A stretch of DNA of 64,000 nt from Toxorhynchites rutilus septentrionalis (GCF_029784135.1 NC_073746.1:80279704-80343703), one strand, 5' to 3'. Numbered from the stretch's first letter, positions 45,700 to 57,760 are shown. Notes: generated by a model not told the origin, from the letters alone. A program made the numbers and translations.

Positions 45700-47340
45700 C
45701 AATTCCTGACATTCAACCGAATGTTATTTACGACTAGAACGAAGCTGAAGTCCTGAAATGATCGTCTGCTCAAATCCAATTATGGAAGTTATGGTTCAAT
45801 CTGTTTTATGTTCAGATTGTGGCAAGACTCGGCTCAACATTGGGGGTTGGTTTATAACGAAGTTTACTACTTGTCATTTTTGTGTACGTCAAACACGGGA
45901 GGATGGCAGTAGAGTCAACGGTGGACAATTTTGCATAAATACAATCTTGTCCAACAAGCCTGTTTACTTGCTCATCCGGATTGGCATCACCGCTCGCGTC
46001 GTAAGATGTTTGTAATTAATTGAATTCATCTCGATATCAGCCTCGTACGTGCTGGCAGAATCACTCAGCCGAGCATATTCCAATATTATTCAAATCCACA
46101 TGCAGAGGATCTCTGTGCGGCCGGTCACAGCTCCCATATCCGAGTCCTTTCACCGGGCCCATATGGCCTCTGGGAAAGGGGAAGAATATCTAATATGCAC
46201 ATTTCAATCGGAACTGGAGTGTGCATGTCAGGAGCGCATTTTATGATGGTGAAAGCAAATGTGCACACCTTCGCCGTCTTTTTCTGTATCGGCGGCCATG
46301 ATGTGGAGCACAGGGGTGTGGCAGGTGATGTTTGTCCGAGTCCTCATCCCCACGTTTTTGAGCTTTGGTCTCTCATCGTTTCGGCATTAGATAGATTTAT
46401 ATTGCGCCGGATTCCGGGTATTGATTTTAATACTGGCAGCAGTTTCAATTTGTGGAAATTAAAATGGATGAATTCTAAATCCATAATTAGAGGGACGATT
46501 GGGATGCGGCTTGTATGGCAACGGCAAATATTTTCAAGCGCTTTTGGACAGAAAATTACTTCCCAACTGCAAATTAGGTGCGCTTCGTCGCTTCCCTAAT
46601 TATTGGTGCATTCCGAGCACGAAAGCAGGTTTAGGGAGGGGCTTTGGTCCGTGGTTTTCCAATTTTGTATTTGAAGTGCGCGCGAGCCCGGACATTTTAA
46701 GTGGCGAGTTGATTCAAGAGCGTTGAGCTAAAACCCCTATGAAATATGATGAATACTTGACCCGGTAAAGAAACAGACCTACGAAAGCGGAACCACCGCA
46801 CCGAGCATATTTCGCACCAAAAAAAAAAAAAAAGCGGTCAACCTCCGTTCTGTTTTGGGATGATATATACTGGCTGCAAAATCGGTTATCCCCGGGCTGA
46901 CGCCGGCCACAAGTGTTCTTCTCCGAGTCGCTCGAAAAGACATTCTGCGGGACAGAACAGCACAGCTTGCACCAGTGACAGCCCACGTTTACCGTGAAAG
47001 TGGGTGATTTATACGACTTTTCCAATGGGAATAACTCAATACCAGAAACGACACACGGTCGATAGGCTCGCTCGGGTTGAAAGTTCGATACCCTCCCCGG
47101 GGCGGCGCCGGGAAAGTGGCGGTGTGTCGACATACGTGACTGCGCCCGCTGGTCGAATCAGCGAGCGTCGATTCCTAGCTAACGGAGGCAGCTGGGAGCC
47201 GCCAATGAACGCAACCGAAATCTGCAAGGATCGATCGAAAAACGTACTGGGGCTACTTCATGGCACTTCACAATGCTACGGGCGTGGCGAACTTCATTTG
47301 TTGAAGCTCGTTGATTAAAGCTAGCGTCAGAACAACTTAC
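45700..47340. other. Host-type unique block
   Basis: Repeat-free. The + ORF at 45758-46015 has two CxxC pairs (CSDC and CHFC, 18 residues apart) but no known fold, and 46195-46599 and 46714-47133 overlap on opposite strands without domains. I leave them uncalled. Confidence 0.35.
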
Positions 47341-47349
47341 TAACATCGG

Positions 47350-48408
47350 ATGAGATTCATGTAATTCTGTTTCCAGCTAGGAACAATCATGTCACGCATC
47401 TTGTCTGAGTACTGAGTACTGTCCCGGAACATATGTTGACTATCAGAACTGAACGATTTTACTAAATGCTTTTCCCGTTGACCACTGTCGCCATAAAGAT
47501 TTTCCCTACCAGAGATGTCTGATTTTTTGTGTAAATATGATTTTTTTTCGAATGTTTCTACGGATTCGAGTTTTTTTTTATACAGAATGCTTTTATGTGG
47601 AATGGTTGAAAAAAAAAGAAAATTTGTTGAATTTAATTAAATTAGGTAAGGCTAGACATCAAACAAATCCATAGATCTTCGACTGAGCAATTACATTTGA
47701 ATTCTAAGTTTGACTTTTTTTGTATTTTTAGATTTGGCTCAAAATTTGCAGACATATTCTTTATGACCAAAAAGGACAATTTGTAGCATCGGTTTTCCAT
47801 TTTGACACTAGCCTTACTTTAGAGAAGGAATATCTCAACATAAAGTGCCAGAAAACAAAAAAAAATCTCGGAAACGGATGATCTGATTGATTTGGTGTCT
47901 TCCGCAATATGTTAGGTCATTATTGGGGTTATAATTTTATTTTGAAAATAACACTTAAAACTCACTTTCTAAAAAAAAAATATGTTTTCGATGTATTTAT
48001 TTTTTCTATTACATTGTTCGCTAATAAAACTTATTGCACAGTATGCCAAGATGAAAAAATTAAAGTTGAATTTTTGAAAACAGGTGAAATGATTCTTATA
48101 AATATTTTTTATCCGATTTTATGAAACTACACATGATTTGTAATAAAAAAGGTGTACGGAAAAATTTTGCTGATTGCTACTGTTCTCGAGATACAGTGAT
48201 TTTAAAATAAAATTTACTGAAAATCACCAACTTCTAGTCATTTTCGGACGTTTTTCGAGTTTATTCAAATATGAATATTATTTTTCTGGAAATATTTTGT
48301 TTCAAGTGTTTAAACAATGATAATAAGTCGCATTTTATTACAGATTTCTTGTTGTTTCAAAATGTCTACAATCATTACAGTTGGAAAATTTTCTAACCAC
48401 TATTTTTA
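47350..48408. other. AT-rich DNA, no gene
   Basis: No coding or repeat signal strong enough to call. It may be flanking sequence of the transposon relic that follows. Confidence 0.35.
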
Positions 48409-48925
48409 CTACGGAAAGTGGAATAAATGAATTCTATTTTGTTGTTCCTTGAATGGCAATCGCTTTAGATTATGTTCATTATGCTGTTGTTTGGTATTTT
48501 CATACTCTGTTGTAGTTACATAGGAAGAGAAAAATTGGGTTAGTTGTCCCACATTTTGCTTTTGAGTCCAATCGAATAGTTCCTTTGCATTTTTTATGGG
48601 AAGTTCACGTTCTTTAGCTAGACTAGCCCTTGTAATCAAGCGTTTCATTGTTCCTGCTAAGACATCGCAGGGTACATTGCCTTGCGATGGTGCAAAAAAA
48701 ATGCCATTGAACATCTATTCCATAAATATTCCTATATTGGCAAAGACTGACACATTTATCTCTATTTTTTATATTGTAATGCTCCATCGGACATTCTTTA
48801 TGTATAAAATTCAAATCCAAATCTTTATGTATAAAATCAATCATTTTTGAGATATATAAGATAACGGATATAGAATCATGAGGCAAATATTCGGAAATTG
48901 CTACAAATCTTAAATGATTGAGCAC
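48409..48925 (-). pseudogene. Relic of an uncharacterised transposon-borne protein, C-terminal part
   Basis: Two overlapping minus frames join across a homopolymer at 48694-48701. The first (48925 to about 48700) reads MLNHLRFVAISEYLP ... CVSLCQYRNIYGIDVQWHFF. The second (about 48700 to 48409) reads APSQGNVPCDVLAGTMKRLI ... KNAKELFDWTQKQ. Together they resemble an uncharacterised transposon-associated family I recall from insects, with a core of the type WHFFA-x-SHGK-x-x-CD-x-x-GG-x-x-KRL. Its biochemical role is unknown to me. A one-base change in the T8 run has broken the frame. Confidence 0.6.
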
Positions 48926-49083
48926 GCATTTTTCCTAGAAATAAATGGATGATTTTTTTATTTTACAAAAAGTATACTGTTGTCTTTTAATTAAATCACG
49001 TGTAACCATTTTTTCTAACTTTTGAATGAAATAGGAAATGAACTCCTTCTTCTGTTTTATAAACGTCTCTATCTATCAGTTGT

Positions 49084-50047
49084 AACCAGGATTGCCAACT
49101 ATAATTTTAAAAAATCAGGAAGAATGAAAATAAAAATCAAGATAAATCAGGATAGCTCATATTGGGTTGTCCGAAAAGTTAATGTCGATTTTTGGGAAAA
49201 CAAAATCATCTTTTTCAATCAAAGCATTTTATTTTAATTCTATATCAATAGTGCTATTTCACAATCTTTCACCATCTTTCACACCTTAAATATTCTATCC
49301 GAGGACCGGATATGTAAAAGAATTAATAAGCATGGTGTAAATCCCCGCATAAGCGGAAATGCTAGTGTTTCGCCTGACTTTTTGATCGTTTATATTTTAT
49401 CCGAAAAAACTACAGTATCACTACAATTGCAGAGAAATCAATATTCAAATTTTCACTAGATTCATCATCCATGCTTTGCAATGAATCTTTACTCAACAAA
49501 TGAGGAAAGCATATCAGCAGTGGAAGACTTGTTGATTTTTTTTCTAATTTTTATGATATTTAGTAACGTTGTAGATATGTTCACCATAGTCCTATAATTA
49601 AAGTTGATTCGTATTCCTACATTAATAACTCTGGGAATACATTTACATATACATTACTCCCAACAAAGTAACGTTGTTCCTCAAACTTAATCTCGTTGTA
49701 ATTTCATAAATTCGTCAGACAATCTGGTGTCATGAAACTTTCTAGCACTGTTTTGGAAAGTCACGAAACAATAGAGGGTAGAGATAAAAAAAAAGTTAAG
49801 AACAGCTTCGCGTCTAGAGAATTTAACTTAATATGTAAGATATATAAAAGTGCGAACTGGAGAACTATCATGACAGAAAGCTTTGGCATGGAAACTAGTA
49901 TATTTATTACGGATAATGTAAAGAGTACAAAAATCAGGAAAAATCAGGATAATTTCAGAAAAATCAGGATAAAGTGAGTGTCTCTCAGGATATCAGGGAG
50001 CGTGCCAAAAAATCCTGATAAATCAGGAAGGTTGGCAACTCTGGTTG
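49084..50047. mobile_element. 0.96-kb element with inverted GTTGCCAAC ends
   Basis: The left end is AACCAGGATTGCCAACTATA, then repeated ATCAGGA motifs. The right end is GATAAATCAGGAAGGTTGGC followed by AACTCTGGTTG. The ends are inverted repeats of one another and match those of the 30036-34442 element. No transposase. It lies between the two parts of the minus-strand transposon-protein relic. Confidence 0.7.
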
Positions 50048-50085
50048 TGACCCGTTAAATGTTGTTGTATTAAACGTTGTACTAT

Positions 50086-50274
50086 AAGTACAGTCAAGAG
50101 TTGGAATTGTTCAGCCTTTTTCGTCCCTTCCGGTGTAAATTTTTCTTTGAGCTGCTCAATTATTTCTTACAATTCGCTGGTTCTATTTTCGATAAATTTA
50201 ACTTCCGTATTTTCTAATACTATTTTACCTTCTCGTGATATTTCTTCATGACATAATTCGCAGAACATTTTTTT
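50086..50274 (-). pseudogene. N-terminal part of the same transposon-protein relic
   Basis: The minus frame reads KMFCELCHEEISREGKIVLE, then EVKFIENRTSEL, a TAA stop, and in the same frame EIIEQLKEKFTPEGTKKAEQ FQLLTVL. It has a CxxC pair followed by a charged stretch. It lies upstream, on the same strand, of the 48409-48925 relic, with the 49084-50047 element between. That the two belong to one gene is inference from order, strand and style. Confidence 0.45.
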
Positions 50275-50299
50275 GTTGCATCTAATGGCATTACCAGCA

Positions 50300-50930
50300 T
50301 ACTTTTTTTATTCCATCTATTTTATTTTTATTTGGCTCATTTAGCAATTTAGCTGTAACAGAGTGTAGATGTAAGAGTATTCCTATCTTATCGATCCACA
50401 TTTTATCTATTACACATTAGCCATTTAGGCGTAAGAGTATTTATTTCTATTCTATCGATACACCACACTTGTCACGTTTTTCGGCGTAAGAATATTGCTA
50501 TTGTTCGAATATTCACAGTTGGATTACATACACAGCGGGACTGTTGATATGAGGCTTCCACTGCTGTGTTATAAATAGCACCAATTACCGATGCATAATT
50601 TCTCCATATAGTCTCAATAATAATACAAAGCATTGCGGAAGACATCAAGTCAATTGGACCAACCGTTTCTTAGTTATATATTTTTTGGAAAATTTTCAAG
50701 CAATCTTTGCCTAAGCCCTTCTCAAAAGTAAGGCTCGAGTCAATGATTGAACTCAAATCGAATTGTCCCTGTAGCTATAAAAAAACATTGATAGTGTTTC
50801 ATCCGATTTTTCTGTAGTTCCTTTTACTGATATCTATTGTTTCATTGTAAGCTCGCTAGGTCCATTCGGATTATATTTTTCAATAGAAACACATAGTTCT
50901 TAAAACAAAGTTGCGTTTCAATAATTCACG
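50300..50930. other. AT-rich DNA, no gene
   Basis: Short CGTAAGAGTATT repeats near 50370, 50430 and 50485 (GCGTAAGAGTATT, GCGTAAGAATATT) stand out. Otherwise unremarkable. Confidence 0.4.
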
Positions 50931-50934
50931 AATT

Positions 50935-51131
50935 TTATTTTGAGAATTTCCCGCCGAAGAATTGTATGTCTTGGATTTTGGATCCTACGGAGAAAAATAG
51001 AAGATAATCCCGAAGTTGCGATTTTATCGGTTTCCACGGCGATTGGCCTACCAGTACGGGGTGTATCTTCGACAGCCACTACACCAGAACGAAACCGATC
51101 AAATCAACGCTGTGCTGTGCGAATCGTTACA
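50935..51131 (-). pseudogene. Mariner-like transposase fragment (N-terminal)
   Basis: The minus frame reads YGPDTVTIRTAQR, a stop where mariner-type proteins have Trp, then FDRFRSGVVAVEDTPRTGRP. This is the second helix-turn-helix and the linker ending in the GRP motif of mariner-family transposases, which bind the terminal inverted repeats. Homology fades after TDKI. No DDE catalytic domain is present. The upstream side stops abruptly at a CTCAAGCTCAAGCTT tail of another repeat at 51132. Confidence 0.75.
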
Positions 51132-51480
51132 GTATCGGGTCCATAAAGCTTGAGCTTGAGATGGGTAGACTGTACAATTCGTAGTTGCCTTCCGTGATTG
51201 ACTTGAACCATCCAAATTGCACAAAGAACACACAGAATGACGCTTGGGACTAGCAAATCATTCTCGTTGTGCAATTTTCGGTGATTCGATTTATAAATTG
51301 AGACTGAAAAGGACAATCACAACACTGTCAAAACGACACTTGTAGCACAGATTGTCGTCTTTAAATAGCCGTATAGTATGACCCGATGCGATAAGTACAA
51401 CACAAGATATGTTTTAAGTGTTGCCATATATTGACAATATACGACATTTATTTTTCCCCAACCCAATATGTTTTTTTCGA
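51132..51480 (-). mobile_element. Retroelement 3' segment with (AGCTCA)n tail
   Basis: On the minus strand it runs to TCACGGAAGGCAACTACGAA, TTGTACAGTCTACCC and ATCTCAAGCTCAAGCTT. The same sequence is the 84-bp insert at 23420-23503. The upstream part includes TATTTAAAG and TGTCGTTTTGACAGTG. I cannot assign a LINE or SINE clade. Confidence 0.6.
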
Positions 51481-51677
51481 TGAAACACACACTGGACCAA
51501 ATCACCCCGCATCAAATTTTAATGTCCAAAAACCATCTCTTTTATTTCATGATATATTTGGTAGTTTAAAGCTTGATATAATGATTAAACATTATTGATT
51601 GAGGGAAAACAAGTGTAGCTTAGTATACAATGTGACATTTTTTATTTAGACCGTATTGGTTTGGAAATATTAGGCGA

Positions 51678-52585
51678 CTAGCTGACCCGGCATACTTCAT
51701 CCCGCCAAAAATTTGTTTTTTGTTATCAATACATTCAAACAGTTTTCTTACTAAGCGCAAGTTCATAAGTCCAATCGCAGAGCTGTTCATTGATTTATCT
51801 TCTATTCGTCTCCGTTGAATTTACCTTTTACTATAAAATTCAAAGTATTTCTAACAAAACTCATCATTACAATATCAGATTATTTTCAGGCACAATTCTC
51901 GTTCAAGATTTTTCAACCACTTGTAAATAACATGTTTCTCCGTTACATAGAATAAATGTTTTATACAGAAAATATGATGGAATAAAGACAGCCCTAAATC
52001 GGACAATTCCTTCCTGGAGTTCTGCTCTTATCAACACATCTGGCGATCCTTTTTTTTTTTGTATAGATAGAAGAAGATATAGGAGTGCGTTTCATCACAT
52101 TAAAATCCATTTCCAGTTTTGAACAAAGATCAATTTCGCTAGCGCAAACATCAAATGGACTAACAGCACTTGTCACTATGTAATTGTAGAACATATGGGA
52201 ATTTAATTTTCCGAATTTTCCCTTTTTCCTTCAGAGTTTTTCGAAAATTTTCAATTGTCATGTTTGGCTGGAATATTTTTGGTTGAAATATGTGTAATAT
52301 TTTTATGGGACCTCCTCTTCATTCCAGAGGAGGGAGGGGTGTCATACCATTATAGAAACATTTTTCATACCCAAAAACCCTCACATCCCAAATTGTGCTT
52401 GATTAGCTTTCGAGTTATGTAGAAATTTGTGTTTCATTAGTATGACAGCCCACCCTTAGAGAGCGGGAGGAGTGTCTAACCACCATAGAAATATTTATTG
52501 CATCCTAAAACCTCCACATGCCAAATTTGGTTCCGTTTGCTTGACTAATTCTCGAGTAATGTAGAAATTTGTGTTTCAATTGTAT
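51678..52585 (-). mobile_element. Helitron-like element H3, 5'-truncated
   Basis: On the minus strand it ends GCCGGGTCAGCTAG at 51678, followed by T. It contains the 3' segment shared with H1 and H2 (ACATGTTATTTACAAGTGGT, GGAATTGTCCGATTTAGGGC) and two or three array units with CCTCCC/GGAGG hairpins (52310-52500). The 5' side stops near 52585, against the histone relic. Confidence 0.8.
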
Positions 52586-52905
52586 GGAATTGATGTAGGA
52601 TTCTGTTCGGTTGGATCCTACATCGGTTGATTTTGGATATGTTTGAAGAATTACATCGGTAAACTCTCTGATAATGATTTGGTGGCTCTGAAAATAGCCG
52701 TTTTGTTTGGTTGTTGGGTATTCTTTGTTCACTTCACCAGTGTTTACCGAGTGGTGATAACAGAAGGATGGTAAACAGTTGGATGGTACGTATCAGATAA
52801 AAGATACCGAAGTGGAACGAAATATGATGAAAACCGCCCTCTGTGATCCTAGACGAGATGCATCCTGTGTTATGAATCGATGAATTAAATAAAAAAAAAC
52901 TCACC
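52586..52905 (-). pseudogene. Histone mRNA 3'-end relic between two Helitron-like elements
   Basis: On the minus strand, CAACAACCAAACAAAAC precedes GGCTATTTTCAGAGCC (52684-52699), one base off the canonical GGCTCTTTTCAGAGCC. It is followed by ACCAAATCATTATC and a CAGAGAG box like the histone downstream element. This is the 3' UTR layout of replication-dependent histones. No histone coding sequence is recognisable upstream. A 10-bp inverted repeat GATGTAGGAT ... ATCCTACATC lies at about 52589-52621. The piece may be a captured or recombined fragment. Confidence 0.6.
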
Positions 52906-52918
52906 AATCTATCTATCT

Positions 52919-53452
52919 TCTATATATATAAAAATGGAGTGATGTCTGTCTGTCTGTCTGATTCTTATAGACTCGGAAACTACTGAACCGATCGACATGA
53001 AAATTGGTATGTAGGGGTTTTTGGGGCCGGGGAAGGTTTTCGTGATATTTTGAGACCCCTCCCCCCTCTCTAAGGGGGGGCTGCCATACAAATGAAACAC
53101 AAATTTCTGCATTACTCGGAAATTAACCAAGCAAACGAAACCAAAGTTGGCATGTGAAAGTTTTAGGGTGCAATAAATGTTTCTATGATGGTTAGACAGT
53201 CCTTCCCCCACTCAAAGGGGGGGCTGCCATACAAATGAAACACAAATTTCTGCATTACTCGAGAATTAATCAAGCAAATGAAACCAAATTTGGCATGTGG
53301 AGGTTTTAGGATGCAATAAATGTTTCTATGGTGTTAAGATACTCCTTCCCCCTCTCTTAGAGGGGACTGCCGTACAAATGAAACACAAATTTTTGCATTA
53401 TCCGAGAATTAATCAAGTAAATGGGCGGGACGAAGTTTGCCGGGTTAGCTAG
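52919..53452 (+). mobile_element. Helitron-like element H4, compact complete copy
   Basis: Starts TCTATATATATAAAAATGGA, has the CTGTCTGTCTGTCTGATTCT and GAAACTACTGAACCGATCGA head, about three array units, then GACGAAGTTTGCCGGGTTAG and CTAG followed by T. At 534 bp it is the shortest copy with both termini. The preceding base is T rather than the usual A. Confidence 0.85.
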
Positions 53453-53459
53453 TGTAATA

Positions 53460-53985
53460 TAAAATAATTACCAATACCGAACACAATTATCAATTTTTCT
53501 CATCAATAAGAACATGTTACTTGAATATAGAGAAAATATTTGAAATGGAAAAGGTAATTTTCTTTTGAAATTTTTTATTTTCTATTATTTTCTATTTCTT
53601 TATTCAACCCAATGCGAATTTTAATTGGACTAACAACACCTAATACTATATATATTCTTCACTCTTCCAATTTTTCTCGCCGTATAAACTTTTCTTGAGT
53701 GAAAATGAACACAACAAAACAAACAGCTTAAACCAAACGACCCGTTCTCGAGCGGGAACACACCTTGGTTTTTATTTATGAAAATTGCAATAAATCGTTT
53801 CATATATAAAGTCTTTTTTTAACACAACTGCTACCATATACAATTTTACACTTACACTTGTGCTAATTTTTTCACAATACACGATTTTTCACAATTTCAC
53901 GAAGTAATCAACATTAATGTTCCAAATTTAAATTTCATTTGCTAGAATTAATTGTATCACTCACCTTATTTGTAATCTAAAAATG
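53460..53985. other. AT-rich DNA, no gene
   Basis: No repeat or coding signal recognised. Confidence 0.35.
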
Positions 53986-53989
53986 CCCC

Positions 53990-55070
53990 CGACTTGCATA
54001 TATTTGCTATGCCGATTTCCCCCGGGCACCTTGGTTTTAATGTCTCTGTTAGGGAACACATTTCGGTGGGAACAAAAGCTTGGTTTTGATGTCTCTGTTA
54101 GGGACCCGCCGCGTGTGTCGTCAATTTCGACCAACCAGAAGTGAGTAGTAGGATAGGGATAGTTAGGATAGGGGTTGAGATTTTTCAATTGTTCGATAGT
54201 TAGTTTCATGACACATATTGTTTTCATCAATATAAATTTTTTTTATCGAAACGAAATCGATTGACGCAAAAATTTCATCAATCCATCGTGAAATGACTGA
54301 GCAATAAGCGTTTGAAATTAGACAATTTTCACGATTTGCTCGATTTTCAAATTGTACCCCAAGATGTTCCCGAAAGACGTAACCCTACGTCAAAACTTCC
54401 TGTTTAGATAAGTGATTGTTTTTTTTTTTGTTTGATGGGTGGACAATGCCACAAGGATTTATGATTAATGAGTTGAAAAGGTTGAAAAAATCGTAAGGGG
54501 TTATATCTAGGACACGACCGCATATTTTCAACGTAGAACTACGCAATTATAATATGCAATCTACTTGTTTACCACTTCGAATATTATTTTAGAATGCATC
54601 GAAATTTTTGTAATAGATTATGATCTGCGTTACAAGTAAATTTGATGAACGTCCGTTTAGGTTTGATATAATACCTAGGACTACCAAAATATGTGAACGG
54701 AAGAGTTGTAAAACGATCATTGTATTTTATATTTCATGTTTACGTAGTTCTAGAACTGCGAAGGTTCATTCACCTCTAGTATCTGGAATGACGAATTTTC
54801 CAGGCTTCTCAGTTTAAAAGCACGTTTCAGGGAAACATTTTTCAGTTTGCACAACGACAAGCGAGTACAAAAGTACTCAACACCAAAACATACCCCCGAC
54901 TTGAATGTATTTCCAAAGCGGATTCCCCCAGGCACATTGATTTTGATGTCCGTGTTAGGGAAACATAGCTCGGTGGAAACAAAAATAACCCCGACTTGCA
55001 TGTATATTTGCAAAGCGAATTTCCACAGGTAGATCGATTTTGAAGTCTGTGTTGGAGAAACCGTGAATCA
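53990..55070 (-). repeat. Tandem-type dispersed repeat around CCCCCGACTTGCATATATTT
   Basis: Units at 53990-54060, 54065-54110, 54890-54970 and 54990-55060 share CCCCGACTTG, GCGGATTCCCCCAGGCAC and GATGTC(T/C)(C/G)TGTTAGGGA. Minus-strand ORFs crossing them show similar peptides (FPNRDIKTKVPGGN and FPNTDIKINVPGGI), but frames are broken and no family is known. A repeat end of the type CAACGTAGAACTACG (54528) with TTACGTAGTTCTAG (54739) lies within. Confidence 0.65.
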
Positions 55071-55084
55071 GGCCAATCAAAACA

Positions 55085-55260
55085 TGGCAGTTAGGGCATT
55101 TAGATAACGCTTGACATTTTACAGTTATTCAATTGTGCATCTCGTGACAAATAACATTTTATTGATTGTGATAGACGCGTAGAAATATTTCCTATCAATT
55201 GATGCAAACATCTCTCATCGTTAAGAAATGTTCGAGTTATAAGCATTCGAAATATGGGTA
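55085..55260 (+). repeat. Dispersed repeat R4, copy 2
   Basis: Colinear with 8085-8250, including ATATTTCCTATCAATTGATG and GTTCGAGTTATAAGCATTCG. Confidence 0.65.
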
Positions 55261-55794
55261 GGATTAGCACACAAATCGGCAGAACAAATGTATGGGAAAA
55301 AGGAAGAATTTTCATATAGCATATCAAACAAATCTTAGAGAATTTCCGATTCGATTGGTATGCAAATTATGAGAATTCGTTCACAGTGAAAATAGTTATT
55401 AACGTTCACTTTATTTCATAAAAACGTGACCTGTTTTCTGATTTGGCACCCTTCCTGAAAGACGTATAGATTTTTGTATGATGAACAATATGTGGACAAC
55501 GGAAAAGTCACGACTCAATGTAGAAACTATGAAAGTTATGAGTATTGTCAAATCGAACTTTTATTTCAATTGTACCATGGAATTCGTCATGTTTCAACAC
55601 ATTTCATGATGAAATTTCCAATCTTCTTCGCAATGTATCTACACCGTTTAAGTATTTGTTGCAGAGCACAAAGCAAGTACTACGTACTTAATTCTATGTC
55701 TTTTCGTTTTTTTTTTTTGGGTTATCTGTTCCGTTTTTAATCTTTTACTATTTGGTCAGCCTAGATATAATAAAAAAACATGAATAAATTGCCT

Positions 55795-55935
55795 ATCTAT
55801 TAGATTGTATTATATCAAATATCGCAATAAAATTTTTGCTAATATGCATTCGAAATTTTTTGCGTTACGTTTTAGTAGAGTACCCCCCCTATATAGAAAT
55901 AATAGATGTATTTCTTCGTCAAAATCATCATTTGT
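55795..55935 (+). repeat. Repeat R2, terminal fragment
   Basis: TATCGCAATAAAATTTTTGC through TTTAGTAGAGTACCCCCCCT parallels the last 130 bp of R2 at 3835-3970 and 23770-23895. Confidence 0.55.
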
Positions 55936-56099
55936 GATGGAACGAATATGGATGCTTTTTCGAATCTTGTATTTCTACGGATATTTTATTTTCTGGAATA
56001 CAGAATACTTTTACATGAAACATCAAAGTTCATAGCTCTTCAACTATTTCCGCAGATCAGGCATCTCTGTTCCCCACAGCTGTCCACAATCGAAGAACA

Positions 56100-57760
56100 G
56101 TGGAAATAGTTTATCTTCGTACATTTAGCACTCGAAGTGCGCTGCGATTCGGTGCGTGTTGTGTGCAGACCAGTTTTTAACCGGAGCAGCACCAATGAAC
56201 CCCGCGGGTTTTGAGGCCATCGAAAAGCGCCAGTCAGCCGTCCGGATTGTCGTTGTTAGCAGAAAGCCTACTGACTCAATTGCATAGCATACGAGGGGGT
56301 ATGAAAATGGCGTTGCCGGCGCCCAAAAAGAGAAACATGCTTTCAGCGAATAATTCGCAAGAGTAACGAGAAAAATTCGTGCTCTGTGTGTGTGTGTGTG
56401 TGTTTCAAAATCTGCGACGGATGATTTGCCAACAAAACCGATGTGATTGAATTTTGGGGATCCACCATGCGCTCCGATGGAACGAATGACGTCCGTCGTG
56501 GAGGCTATGCTGTGCAAATGCTTTGTGTGAATTTATTTGGATTAATTTAGTTCCCCCAACTGGTGGCAACAACAAATAGTCGAAAACAAAAACAACGAAA
56601 AATGCTGATGCGGCAGTAGCACCAACATTGGACGGGGAATAAGGTTTTTTTTTCTTTCACATTAAAATAAACGATTCATTTCTCGTTTCATTTAATTTTG
56701 ACAGCGCTCTAAAATAATTCGACGTATCAAAAAATCGACGACTCTCATTTTTGACACATCACAGAATTGCCTTTTTGACAAAAATAAATATCGTTTGTTT
56801 TTCAATCAACGTTTACTTTTAAAGTTATTTTCCGTTTGTGTGGGTGAAAAACTCTCACCACGCGTGGACTGACTAAAGGCACATAGCAAAATCGTCCCTC
56901 TCGCACGCAGGATTTCGTGTTACGCTGAAAGCCACCGTCTACGTGACGTGGACAAATAAAACAACATCGAAGTAATTTGCAGCTGGTCATGCAGCTCGAG
57001 CGAAATGACTCGAGGATTAACAGGTTTCACTCGATTGGGAAGCTGTTTGTGAGATGTGGACTATTGCTTTTCTTCAAAATGCCTAATTGGAAGAGAGAGA
57101 GAGTGTGTGCGCGGAACGATGGTCCAAAGCACCATGCTTGACCACCGCACGCACCGATGTGGAAAAAACAGCGAATGTCCTCGTCGTACGTGTTGTTCGT
57201 CGTTAGTGGGGTATCCCGATATAGGGCGCGCGTTGTCCGAGCACTGCAAACGATCATGAATGAAGGAGTTCATAGGCGAAAGCCGGCAAAACAAGTGGAC
57301 GCGCGGATCCTTGCCGGGATCGGCATTTTGGCCCTGGTGAGGCACATTTGACAGATTCATTCAGTCGAACGGGGCGGCTCTGATTGCTTTTGGAGCTGTG
57401 CTTCATTTAATTTATGTTTTGTTTTTTGTTCTCTAGGGGGTGGGGGGGTGGCTAGAATGTTTTCTGAAAATGTTGTTTTTTGTTTTCCAATCTTTTTCAC
57501 TACATTCCTTCTCCGGTCAGTGGGGATGGAGTGGGAGAAAAGAAAAATTCGAATGTCTGGTACTTTTACCGAATGTGTCTTTTGGGTAGCTCTCGAGCGT
57601 GATGAAGGAAGAAAATGCCTACCGAGCGTTGGCGTTGGTTGAAGTTGTTGTACATTTCGATTTTGAGTCAATTTGGGAAACTTCACTCGGGGAAGGTATC
57701 CGAATTTTGTTGAGGAGAAGATAGAAAAAGGAGCGTTATGTCAACTTTTTTTTTCTTTGC
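56100..57760. other. Host-type unique block
   Basis: GC-balanced, repeat-free DNA with a (GT)n run near 56384-56403 and a polypurine GAGAGAGAGAGTGTG near 57090. Overlapping ORFs on both strands lack domains. Confidence 0.35.

Noticed and set aside
45758..46015. Possible zinc-binding ORF with CSDC and CHFC
   Set aside because: Only two CxxC pairs in an 85-codon frame; no family recognised and no transcript signals.
53961..55013. Protein gene with FPN-x-DIK-x-x-VPGG repeats on the minus strand
   Set aside because: Similar peptides occur because the DNA repeat is tandemly duplicated; frames are broken and composition is non-coding.
57056..57259. Cys-rich ORF with HRCGKNSECPRRTCC pattern
   Set aside because: It recalls colipase-type spacing, but there is no signal peptide, no splice site and an equally long antisense ORF. 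Too weak to call.
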